Below the pieces are notes generated by a model, which saw only the letters and a program-made list of their open reading frames with translations, had not been told where the DNA came from and ran no database searches. 36,832 bases of DNA. It comes from Planctomycetota bacterium. Its GTDB lineage: Bacteria > Planctomycetota > Planctomycetia > Pirellulales > Pirellulaceae. Both the position numbers and the translations under genes were made by a program. Numbering within the stretch: the stretch's first letter is position 1; each line of letters starts with the position of its first letter. The stretch is from positions 1 through 36,832 of the forward strand of contig JAJRVM010000246.1 of NCBI GenBank assembly GCA_024277285.1, read 5' to 3'. Shown one piece after another: positions 1 through 7,659 of this stretch.

Positions 1-13
1 GCCGAGGGCAGCA

Positions 14-841
14 ATGCCACGGGCAAGAAGGGCATGGACCGTTCTGTTCTTTTTTGCCCATCATTTTCTTTGCCCCCAAGGAGCACCACCAGACGCGTCG
101 TCCATGAGCGCAACGGGAGAGAAGGGCAAAGAAGATTACGGGCAAAAAACAGCGCGCGGTGGAACGTCTTCCGATCAGGTGGTCGTTGCATTCTTTGAGC
201 TCATCGAGCGAAACCTCGGGCAAAAAAGCGTCACGTCCGCGATGAACCGTGACCGTTATCTGAAGATCGCCAAAGCGTTTCAACTCCGCGGCGCCTATCA
301 GGGCGATCCAGGCAAAGCCATGGGCGGCGTTATGCTGAATCGACGCAGCAACGATTACAACGACGTCGGCTGGGATATACTGCCAGGCAATTACCATCGT
401 TTCTTGACGCTGATCGACCCGGACGCCAGCAGTATCGGGTGGTGGCACAAGGGGCCCTGGCAGAGCGTTTACGGTCGTTTCGCGCGGGGCTTTGACGTTG
501 CGGCCGAGAAGGATACGATGTACTTTCGCCTTGCCGATCAGTTCTGCAAAGAGCGCGCTGGCAGCACCTTGCTGCTCCGCGTCATCTACCTTGACGAAGC
601 AGCGAGTTCGTGGACTTTGAGTTATCACACGACGACAGGCATAAAAGAAGCACTGGCCGTGACCAACACCGGCAGCGGGCACTGGCGTGAAACAACCGTC
701 ACGGTTCACGATGCCGCCATGCGCCACGGTGGCCCGCGCGGTGCGGATCTCATGCTGTCTAGCAAGCGTGGCGACACCGTGTTCCATCTGCTTGAAATTG
801 AACGGCGCAGCGCAGGCTCGAGCGAATCGGTCACGCGATAA
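14..841 (+). CDS. C-terminal part of a secreted glycoside hydrolase-like protein, probably truncated
   Basis: The frame is open to the left edge, so the true start is unknown. From about residue 50 the protein resembles the C-terminal region of large planctomycete carbohydrate-active proteins. It has an asparagine- and tryptophan-rich stretch (residues 113-150, with GWDILPGNYHRF and GWWHKGP), then a beta-rich ending with LRVIYLDEAASSW, TTVTVHDA and FHLLEIER. No catalytic domain is visible. The first 45 residues are translated from an inverted pair of a short intergenic-type repeat (47-80 and 121-150), so they are unlikely to be native protein. ATG codons at 14 and 107 are both possible and neither has a convincing ribosome binding site. 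The likeliest reading is a decayed or truncated gene whose 5' part was replaced by repeat sequence. An upstream continuation outside the window cannot be excluded. Confidence 0.5.
   Translation: MPRARRAWTVLFFFAHHFLCPQGAPPDASSMSATGEKGKEDYGQKTARGGTSSDQVVVAFFELIERNLGQKSVTSAMNRDRYLKIAKAFQLRGAYQGDPGKAMGGVMLNRRSNDYNDVGWDILPGNYHRFLTLIDPDASSIGWWHKGPWQSVYGRFARGFDVAAEKDTMYFRLADQFCKERAGSTLLLRVIYLDEAASSWTLSYHTTTGIKEALAVTNTGSGHWRETTVTVHDAAMRHGGPRGADLMLSSKRGDTVFHLLEIERRSAGSSESVTR
47..150. repeat. Inverted pair of a GGGCAAAGAA-type repeat
   Basis: The left arm (47-80) reads TTTTTGCCCATCATTTTCTT followed by TGCCCC. The right arm (121-150) carries the reverse-complement form, GGGCAAAGAAGATTACGGGC then AAAAAAC. 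A third copy lies in the gap at about 30008-30036. The arms are about 45 bases apart, so the region could fold as a large hairpin. It sits exactly where the adjoining gene loses similarity to its family. Confidence 0.6.
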
Positions 842-883
842 ACAGCCGCCCCAGCCACGAGACAACTGTGACACGAGACAACT

Positions 884-2173
884 ATGACCGATCCTTTTTC
901 CGAACGGCGTGATGGGAATGCACCAGGCGACGAGCAACCCGAAGGTTGTTCGTCGGCCGAGAATGGTTCGTCGTCTCAGGATCCCGCGTCTGCGCCCGCT
1001 GCGCCGAACAGCTCATCGGCAACTCTGAGTCAAAGGGAATTCAACGAGCAGTACAACCTCGCGTTTCTGGACGAGCGTCTGCCGCGCGCTTCGGTCCTCC
1101 AGGTGCTGAAGCATTATGCTGGATCGGTAGCCATCTACGGTTGCTTGCTTTTGTTTTTCACACTCAATCCCTGGTTCACTACGCTGCTGAGCATTTCGTT
1201 CAAGGGGGTCACCGGAGGACAGGTTTACCGCTATCTATTCGCCGCATATGTCGTGCTGGCGCCCATCTTTCTCATACTCGTGCGTCCCAGGTCGCTCTGG
1301 ACCTCGAAGAATCTGTTGATTCTGGGTTGGTTATGGCGCGTGGTGCGTACGGTTTTTGGCGGCACACTCAAGCCGCAATGGCGTCACGGGAAACCCGACT
1401 ACCGCGAGACGAACGCGTTGATGTTCCTCCTGATCAAGGTGGTCTATGGACCACTCATGCTGCATTCCGTCATGCTGGAACTGGGACATATTTCGATGCT
1501 CCAGTTCCGGTTCAATTTTGAACCCACCGGACTCGATGCCTGGGAGTTGTGGTTTCTGCTGTTCGTATCGAGCATCTTCCTGTTGGACTCGTCGTTGTTC
1601 TTCGTTGGGTACACAACCGAAGCTGGATTCATGCGGAACCGGCTACGCTATGCGGAGACCAACGTATTCCGTATTCTGGTCTGTATCGCCTGCTACGCAC
1701 CGTTCAACATGGTCACGATCAGCATCCTGGGCGCGTCGAATTATGATGTCCGCATTCTGTTCCAAGGCGACTTGAGTACGCCAATGACCTGGATCCTACG
1801 TGGTTTGGCGGCGTTGGCCTTGCTAGGGTTAATATCCTCGTCGCTGTTCCTGTTCACCAAAGCCAGCAACCTTACCAACCGCGGCATCGTCACGACTGGC
1901 CCGTATGCGATTGTGCGACACCCCGGTTACATTGCCAAGAACCTGTTCTGGCTGATGACGTTGATGCCGCTATTTTTCGCCAACACGCAGGCGGCCGATT
2001 TTTCTTGGGGTACTCACACGATCGTCTGTGCCAAGACACTATTCGGATTACTGGCTTGGGGCAGCATCTACTTCCTGCGTGCGATCACCGAAGAACAATT
2101 CCTGCGCAAGGACCCCGAGTACGTCGAGTACTGCAAGAAGGTCAAGTACCGGTTCATTCCTTGGGTCTATTGA
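884..2173 (+). CDS. Integral membrane protein with an ICMT/PEMT-like methyltransferase C-terminus
   Basis: A 429-residue protein. Residues 1-60 are hydrophilic and rich in Ser, Ala and Pro, and are probably cytoplasmic. Several hydrophobic helices follow from about residue 75 to 325. The C-terminal 100 residues carry the signature of the isoprenylcysteine carboxyl methyltransferase / phospholipid methyltransferase superfamily: GPYAIVRHPGYIAK near residues 336-350, and the terminal ITEEQFLRKDPEYVEYCKK followed by FIPWVY. In that superfamily these parts bind S-adenosylmethionine at the membrane face. The substrate cannot be read from sequence and may be a lipid or small molecule. The start lies 42 bases after the previous stop, just behind a short direct repeat (ACGAGACAACT twice, 857-883), and there is no clear Shine-Dalgarno. 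No partner genes are adjacent. Confidence 0.75.
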   Translation: MTDPFSERRDGNAPGDEQPEGCSSAENGSSSQDPASAPAAPNSSSATLSQREFNEQYNLAFLDERLPRASVLQVLKHYAGSVAIYGCLLLFFTLNPWFTTLLSISFKGVTGGQVYRYLFAAYVVLAPIFLILVRPRSLWTSKNLLILGWLWRVVRTVFGGTLKPQWRHGKPDYRETNALMFLLIKVVYGPLMLHSVMLELGHISMLQFRFNFEPTGLDAWELWFLLFVSSIFLLDSSLFFVGYTTEAGFMRNRLRYAETNVFRILVCIACYAPFNMVTISILGASNYDVRILFQGDLSTPMTWILRGLAALALLGLISSSLFLFTKASNLTNRGIVTTGPYAIVRHPGYIAKNLFWLMTLMPLFFANTQAADFSWGTHTIVCAKTLFGLLAWGSIYFLRAITEEQFLRKDPEYVEYCKKVKYRFIPWVY

Positions 2174-2600
2174 TCGGTAGTGTCTATTGCTCGAGGATAC
2201 CTGCCGGTTCCAGGAATGGGGCTTCGTTTTTTTAGGCCCTCGGGGCCAAAAAAAGTTCGTAGCTGAGCCCGCCAAGGGCTCAGCAGAAGCGCCGGAACCG
2301 AGTCACAACAGGAGGAAGCCATGAAGCGAATTAGGCCCGGAGGGCCGGCATAGCCTCTGCCGGTGCCGTGAGGCACCGGTGCAGTTCGCGCCAGAACCGG
2401 CAAGCCCCAGCAGGGGCGACACAGGAAACGCGATCGGTGCTGCCTGTATCGCCCCTCCGGGGCTTTTTTGGGCTGCGAGTTGCCAAGTTCTGGGGTCTGA
2501 CGACCCCGGCAAGGGCTGTGTTGGCCCTCCGTGGCATTCGCGCCGGAGAAGTGCGCTGCGACACCTGATGTTTGCTGCGAGACTCACCAAACACCCACCG
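2174..2600. repeat. GC-rich palindromic repeat, copy 1 of 3
   Basis: This gap has no gene. It holds a mosaic of short palindromes: AGGCCCTCGGGGCC between T and A tracts (2229-2252), GAATTAGGCCCGGAGGGCC (2329-2347), a GCCGGTGCCG..CACCGG hairpin (2359-2380), AAGCCCCAGCAGGGGCGACA (2402-2421) and CGCCCCTCCGGGGC (2450-2463). The same words recur at 11094-11225 and 19022-19270 in both orientations, so this is a dispersed family and not gene-specific regulation. Confidence 0.65.
2450..2469 (+). terminator. Possible intrinsic terminator
   Basis: GCCCC-TCC-GGGGC is followed directly by six T residues, the geometry of a Rho-independent terminator reading rightward. It lies about 280 bases after the methyltransferase gene and inside the GC-rich repeat, so it may be a by-product of the repeat. 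Confidence 0.35.
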
Positions 2601-2606
2601 TTTCAA

Positions 2607-2742
2607 CAGGCCAGGCTTGCCTCGTAGGTGAACGAGTTTTGCCAGCTAAGATGCCAATACCAATAACTCTCCCCGTCTCCCCCACCGCCGAAGACGGTGG
2701 GGGCCGGTCCAAAGCCAACCAAACCTCAAGACGCGGTTGTCT
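2607..2742 (-). repeat. MITE-like element, copy 1 (both ends worn)
   Basis: It contains the family core: CTCGTAGGTGAACGAGTTTT, GCCAGCTAAGATGCC, the hairpin CCCCCACCGCCGAAGACGGT with GGGGG, and CCAAACCTCAA. Orientation is opposite to the copies at 5.9, 13.3 and 27.3 kb. The terminal inverted repeats seen in fuller copies are not recognisable here. Confidence 0.65.
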
Positions 2743-2771
2743 GCAAGAAATACCAACGCGGTTGCCGTTTT

Positions 2772-2805
2772 CATGCTCGGCCCAAATTAGACAGGGCCAA
2801 GCATG
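2772..2805. repeat. 12-bp imperfect hairpin
   Basis: CATGCTCGGCCC and GGGCCAAGCATG pair over 12 bp with one mismatch around a 10-base loop. It lies about 140 bases downstream of the cytochrome-type gene on the minus strand and could end transcription from there, but no T tract follows. The rest of 2743-2944 shows nothing recognisable. Confidence 0.4.
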
Positions 2806-2944
2806 GTCACGCCAACCGCGCGGTACTGGAGTTCTACTGTGTACGATGTGGGCACCGTGCGCACATCGCTTCATTGAAGGACTTCGGCCAACGTGGCCTT
2901 CTGGCGCTCAGTGCCAGAATCCAAGCTTGCGAGCGATACTCGCG

Positions 2945-5449
2945 CTAGTCCTCGTCCTTCTTTTTGTCGTCATCGTGGTCATCATCGTCATCGTCGTCAT
3001 CGTCATCGCCGTCGTGGTCATCATCGTCATCGCCGTCGTGGTCATCGTCGTGATCGTCGTCGTCCTGCAGTTCGACCTTCGTCTTGGCTTTCGCCTCGTC
3101 GATGTCGGAATCATCGTCGTCGATCGTCACGGTCCATTTGATCTTGCCAGGCATGGTCGGCGTGAAGGCTGGGAACGCAAACATGCCCTTCCCACCCGGT
3201 TCCGCAAAGACCATCACGATTTCCGCGTAGACTTCGATGCCGGCTTGAACGCCGACCACCATCGCCGGGCGCTCGCCCATGTCCGTGCCGGGATTGACCA
3301 CGAGCAGGCGAATCTCCACATTCGATTGCTCGTCGTCGCCATCTTCATCGTCGCCATCATCATCGTCCTCATCATCCGTGACCACAAGCTTCACCTTCTT
3401 GGTGACCTTGAACTTGACGATATCCAGATCGACGGCCCCAGGCTGAGGCGGTTCGGTGACCGTGATCGCCACGGTGGCGATGTTCGAATCGAGCGAGCCA
3501 TCGTTAGCCACGTAGGTGAAGGAATCGATACCGACAAACCCAGCTGCTGGCAGGTACTCGAAGGATCCATCCATATTGAGCGTCAATGTTCCGTTACTGA
3601 CGTCGCCGTCCAGCCTGGCGGTGATGGGATCGCCGTCCGGGTCGAGATCATTTCCAAGGATGCCTGGCGCCGGAACTTGCAACGGAGTTTCCGTATCAGT
3701 GCTGTAAGCATCATTCGACGCGATCGGTGCCTGGTTGACCGGTGCCGCCGTCACGGTGATGGTCACGGTTGCCTGGTTTGAATCGAGTTGGCCGTCATTG
3801 GCTACGTAGATAAACGTATCCTGACCGGTGAAACCGGGGTTAGGCAGATAGCCAATGGATCCGTCAGCATTTACCACGGCCGAGCCATTCGTCCCGTCCG
3901 CAATGAGTCTGGAGGTCAGTGGATCACTGTTTGGATCCGTGTCATTGCCCAGTACACCGGGCGCCGGTACGTCGAGCAGCGTATCCTGTCCCACCGTATA
4001 GGCGTCGTCCCGAGCCACCGGCGGTTCGTTGTTCGGGGGCGCTTCGGTAATCGTGATCGTCACCGTCGCGACGTTTGAATCGTCCGTACCATCGTTGGCA
4101 ACGTATGCGAAACTGTCCGTGCCGAAGTACCCTGGTGAAGGCACATAGGCAAACGACCCGTCAGCGCGAAGATTCAGCGAACCGTGCGCAACGTTGGTCG
4201 ATACGACCGCAGTCAGCGGGTCGTTGTCGGCGTCGCTGTCGTTGCTCAACACACCCGGCAGCGGTACGTCGAGCGTCGCATCTTGGGCAGTAGTATACGC
4301 ATCATCGAGGGCCACTGGAGGGTTGTTTGCCGGCGGCGCCTCGGTCACCGTGATGGTTACGTTCGCGATATTCGAGTTATCGGTGCCATCGTTGGCCACA
4401 TAGCTGAATGTATCTACACCGAAGAAGCCCGCATTCGGTATGTAATCGAACCCGCCGCTGCCATTCAAAGACAGTGTGCCGTTGGCAACGTTCGTGTCAA
4501 GTATGGCGGTAATGGGATCTCCGTCCGCATCACTGTCATTGCCCAAAACACCTGGCGCGGCGACCACGAGAGCAACATCCTGTTGTGTTGTGTACGTATC
4601 GTTCTGCGCCACCGGCGGGCGGTTGGGGAGTGGCGTCACCGTAATCGACACGGTGGCCACATTGGAATCGTCGGTCCCGTCATTGGCCACGTAAGTAAAG
4701 CTGTCCGGCCCGTTGTAACCGCTGGCCGGAATATAGGTGAATGCGCCCCCGGCGGTAAAAGCGGTCAAGGTGCCCTGCAGGGGAGACGCAATCAAACGAA
4801 CTGTCAGGGTGTCCCCATCCGCATCGGTATCATTGGCCAGAACACCGTTGCCGGCAACCACATCGAGCAGGCCGTCCTGAACAATCGAGTAACTATCGTT
4901 AACCGCGACCGGCGGTTGGTTTTGCGGTTGGCAATCTGGATCGGCCGCATCGACCAGCAAATCACCGTCATTGTCCAAGTTATCCGTGCAGGGATCGTTA
5001 TTCGCTGCCAAACCTTTACTGTAAAAGGGTGGTAACACGTTTTCCCCAACCGGCGTAAACGTAGCCGGATCGGCATCACTATGGCAACCCTTACAACTCG
5101 TGATGCCTGCCAGAGTGTGATGCTGCCGCAGGCCGGCACCCGTACCCGGCGACTTGACATCGTTACCGTCGTCTTCGAAACGTCCGTGGCATCCAACACA
5201 CCCCGTGTTCTTGGTACGGTCCTTGATTCCAATGAACGGCAGATCGCCGTTCGTGATATGGCAGGCGGCGCAGTCCGTTGTCAGCGTCCTTCGATGCAAG
5301 TTGTGATCGAACGCTTGTGGACCACTCCCGTTGAAGGGATGACAACCCTTGCAACTTGCGTACGTATCGTACGCCTGGGCCATGGAACATGTCAGTCCTA
5401 CTGCGACCAGCACTGTGCCGATCGTGACATACTTTAACCTACCAGCCAT
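2945..5449 (-). CDS. Secreted multiheme cytochrome-like protein with five cadherin-like repeats and an Asp-rich tail
   Basis: An 834-residue protein. A signal peptide (about residues 1-26, ending AQA) is followed by four c-type heme motifs: CKGCH (33-37), CAACH (60-64), CVGCH (84-88) and CKGCH (119-123). A thrombospondin-3-like DNLDNDGDLLVDAADPDC segment comes next (157-173). Five tandem cadherin-like/Big_9-type domains of about 95 residues span roughly 177-666, each with PPVA.ND.Y, a NDxDxDGD-type calcium-binding-like motif and F.YVANDG. The last 165 residues alternate a beta-rich segment with Asp/His runs, ending in a tail of nearly pure Asp, His and Lys. The start has GGAG eight bases upstream. 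Heme motifs point to electron transfer or redox sensing outside the cytoplasm, and the repeats to adhesion or spacing. No covalent-heme assembly or oxidase gene is adjacent. The combination of domains is unusual. Confidence 0.8.
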   Translation of the reverse strand: MAGRLKYVTIGTVLVAVGLTCSMAQAYDTYASCKGCHPFNGSGPQAFDHNLHRRTLTTDCAACHITNGDLPFIGIKDRTKNTGCVGCHGRFEDDGNDVKSPGTGAGLRQHHTLAGITSCKGCHSDADPATFTPVGENVLPPFYSKGLAANNDPCTDNLDNDGDLLVDAADPDCQPQNQPPVAVNDSYSIVQDGLLDVVAGNGVLANDTDADGDTLTVRLIASPLQGTLTAFTAGGAFTYIPASGYNGPDSFTYVANDGTDDSNVATVSITVTPLPNRPPVAQNDTYTTQQDVALVVAAPGVLGNDSDADGDPITAILDTNVANGTLSLNGSGGFDYIPNAGFFGVDTFSYVANDGTDNSNIANVTITVTEAPPANNPPVALDDAYTTAQDATLDVPLPGVLSNDSDADNDPLTAVVSTNVAHGSLNLRADGSFAYVPSPGYFGTDSFAYVANDGTDDSNVATVTITITEAPPNNEPPVARDDAYTVGQDTLLDVPAPGVLGNDTDPNSDPLTSRLIADGTNGSAVVNADGSIGYLPNPGFTGQDTFIYVANDGQLDSNQATVTITVTAAPVNQAPIASNDAYSTDTETPLQVPAPGILGNDLDPDGDPITARLDGDVSNGTLTLNMDGSFEYLPAAGFVGIDSFTYVANDGSLDSNIATVAITVTEPPQPGAVDLDIVKFKVTKKVKLVVTDDEDDDDGDDEDGDDEQSNVEIRLLVVNPGTDMGERPAMVVGVQAGIEVYAEIVMVFAEPGGKGMFAFPAFTPTMPGKIKWTVTIDDDDSDIDEAKAKTKVELQDDDDHDDDHDGDDDDDHDGDDDDDDDDDDHDDDKKKDED
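2955..3065. repeat. GTC/ATC trinucleotide-type tandem repeat inside the coding region
   Basis: The plus strand reads as runs of GTCATC, GTCGTC and GTGGTC. It encodes the Asp/His tail of the cytochrome-like protein on the minus strand and is likely to vary in length by slippage. Confidence 0.7.
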
Positions 5450-5974
5450 GAATCAAACTCCGCTATCAAAAGAAGTAAACAGGAAGAACACAGGGCGGCA
5501 GGGCCGCCAGCCAACTACGAGCTACCGCTCGGAATGCAATTGCCCGCTCCCGTTGGTCGCTGAAATCTGCGCAAGAGAACAAGTTCCTTGCCGTTGGTAG
5601 CGCAACGTTCTGCATCAATAGGTGATCGCCAAAGAATTGTTCGCACAGTCGCACCTGTACGAGCCAGCCCGCTGTCGCGCAGAACAAACTTCCGCAGCCA
5701 GCTGGTAGCATTGTTGTGGTTTTGATGCGCGCCGTCCATCAGCGTCTTGGTAAATTGACAAGGAGGATTTGCCCGGGAAGGTACTAGGGGATCGCCTTAC
5801 TTAGCACGAGGCGAATTGTCGATCGAGAATGGGGGTTCAAGCATTTCGTCCATCTGTTGATAGAGTCGATATCGCAGCGCGAATCCGCCAGAGATTGTGA
5901 AACAACTGGCATGACTTCATCGGTTTTGTTGCAAATGATCGCTGTCTCACGATCCGCCAGTTCGATGGCGAGTG
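5450..5974. other. Gene-free divergent intergenic region
   Basis: This is the left half of the gap between two divergent genes, so promoters for both are expected somewhere here or in 6216-6536. I see no confident promoter, RNA gene or coding remnant in it. Confidence 0.4.
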
Positions 5975-6215
5975 GTTACCGTCCGCATTGAGGTCGGGTT
6001 GTTCATCGATCGACCCCAACCGTCTTGTGCGGTTGGGGAAGGAGTTTAGTGGGCTAGATGCATTTCCCTCCCCTCTCCGCCACCGCCTTCGGCGATTGCG
6101 GAGAGGGGAGGAGTTATGGGTACTTGCGTTCTAGCTGGTCAAACTCGTTCACCTACGGGGCAAGCCCGTAGGGGTCCTTCCCCAGTTCAAATTGCTTCAA
6201 TCGGCTAAGCTGATA
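5975..6215 (+). repeat. MITE-like element, copy 2 (with an extra long hairpin)
   Basis: The left part matches the family from CCGCATTGAGGTCGGGTTG and the hairpin CCCCAACCGTCTTGTGCGGT. The right part has CAAACTCGTTCACCTACGGG, the hairpin around CTACGGGGCAAGCCCGTAG, and an end reading GCTTCAATCGGCTAAGCTGA. Uniquely among the copies it carries a perfect 14-bp inverted repeat (6067-6080 with 6098-6111) enclosing a smaller CGCC-TTC-GGCG hairpin. Confidence 0.75.
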
Positions 6216-6536
6216 CAGATCAGGAGGTCCACTCACGACCAATAGCCGTGAACTGGCAAGCGACTCACTTTCGATGACGAAGTACCGACCAGGGAATCCG
6301 GCGCGGGAGCGAGCCGATGGCCGAGTTTCAAACGATGGTAGACAATACGCAACTGCGGCCGGAACGGCGGTCACGCTCGGCTTGTTTTCTTTGCACAAAG
6401 CAGGGGAAAGATGATAGAATCGCGAGTGCTGTGAACTTCGGCCGTTTCGTGTGCCAACTCGAATTGAGAATTGCGAGTCGCGTGAGAAGGCCCAATGAAA
6501 AGACCAGTCCCGCCTGAACCGAGGAGTCCCTACCGC

Positions 6537-7506
6537 ATGCCATCCCGCTCCACACTGTGTCACGAACTGCCGTGTTGGTCGATCGCTTTCTTCCTCTTCG
6601 GGCTGATGTGCGCCGATTCTACCATCGGCGCGCCCGCCACTCCGGAAAAACGCGAGCTCGATTCTCCGGTCACATCGTACGAACCGGGCCCTTTGCTCAG
6701 GCGTTTCCTGGACGGCCCGATGAGTGGTTGCGAGGAGATCATTTTCGCCACACGAGTTCCGGGGCGCGATCATTGGTATGTGACGTTCGGCAACTATGCG
6801 AGCTTCCTGCCCGAGCCAACTGATCGAGCCTTCAAGAAAGAGGACGGCGTACTTTGGGGATACGGCGAAGGAGCAAGGCTGTGCCGAATGAACCTGCGCA
6901 CGGGCAAGCTGACGGTACTGCTGGAAGATATGAAGGGTGGAATTCGTGACCCCCAGCTTCACTACGATGGGCAAAAGATCCTGTTCGCCTATCGCAAGGG
7001 AGGCGAACATCCTTTTCACCTTTACGAAATCAACGTCGACGGCACCGGGCTGACGCAATTGACCGACGGTCCGGACGAGGACATCGAGCCCGCCTATTGT
7101 CCCGACGGAAGTATCGTTTTCTGCAGTTCGCGCTGCCGACGTTTCGTCAACTGCTGGCACACGCGCGTCGCGTCCCGAGAAGTCACTGGTCTTGCTGGCC
7201 CCGCTGGCCAAGGAGGCTGGTGGCTTGGAACTCTGCTCGAAGGTGGTGCTCCAGAACAAGAAGGACCCGCTCTACCAACAGATGCTCCAAGCGGTCCAGG
7301 TCGGACACCACTTGCTGATGAAGGGCAAGCGATTCGACATGCCCGGTTTTCGGCCCAATGAACACTATATTCGCGAGATGCAACGGTTTGGTTTCATTCC
7401 ACGGGATCTGGGCGAAACGGATCCGGTCGACGTCTACGCGGTCGACAAAGCCTATTGGGAGTCGTTCTACTGGCAACCGGACGGGCTCACGGCCAAGAAA
7501 CCGTAG
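6537..7506 (+). pseudogene. Internally deleted HzsA-like (hydrazine synthase alpha-related) exported protein
   Basis: Two pieces of one family are joined. The first frame (6537 to about 7170) gives a signal peptide and TolB-like propeller strands (DPQLHYDGQKILFAYRKGG, LYEINVDGTGLTQLTDGPDE) up to FCSSRCRRFVNCW, a hallmark of this planctomycete family. The second frame (about 7174-7506) resumes at PEKSLVLLAPLAKEAGG and ends RFDMPGFRPNEHYIREMQR...DVYAVDKAYWESFYWQ, the usual C-terminus. Family members are normally several hundred residues longer, so the middle is missing and the reading frame shifts at the junction, near 7165-7178. The start at 6537 is preferred over ATG 6495 because GAGGAG lies 10 bases upstream and it begins a good signal peptide. 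The product is probably non-functional. An unrelated short protein in the first frame (to 7361) could still be made. Confidence 0.75.
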
Positions 7507-7659
7507 GAACCGATGTGACGAACGAATCAGTCACCTAGAGAAGCGGTCCCGATCCAACCGGGTAACTCGCATTGGTTGACGGCCGCGTTACGCCATCCAT
7601 CTGATTGTTCGACAAGTTACAAAACAACGTTCTGCTCCGACTATCTATTGAGGAACCGC

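Noticed and set aside
2229..2252. Hairpin with T and A tracts as an intrinsic terminator.
   Set aside because: The T tract precedes and the A tract follows the stem on both strands, the wrong polarity for termination.
2531..3781. Long plus-strand frame opposite the cytochrome-like gene, rich in Val and Ile.
   Set aside because: It is the antisense of the GTC/ATC repeat encoding the Asp tail; the Val/Ile run is an artefact and the rest matches no family.
7165..7185. Programmed frameshift in the HzsA-like gene.
   Set aside because: There is no slippery heptamer, and the family's large middle section is missing, which a frameshift would not explain.
6153..7259. Minus-strand frame of 368 codons.
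   Set aside because: It runs through a MITE-like repeat and the antisense of the HzsA-like gene, with no domain-like pattern.
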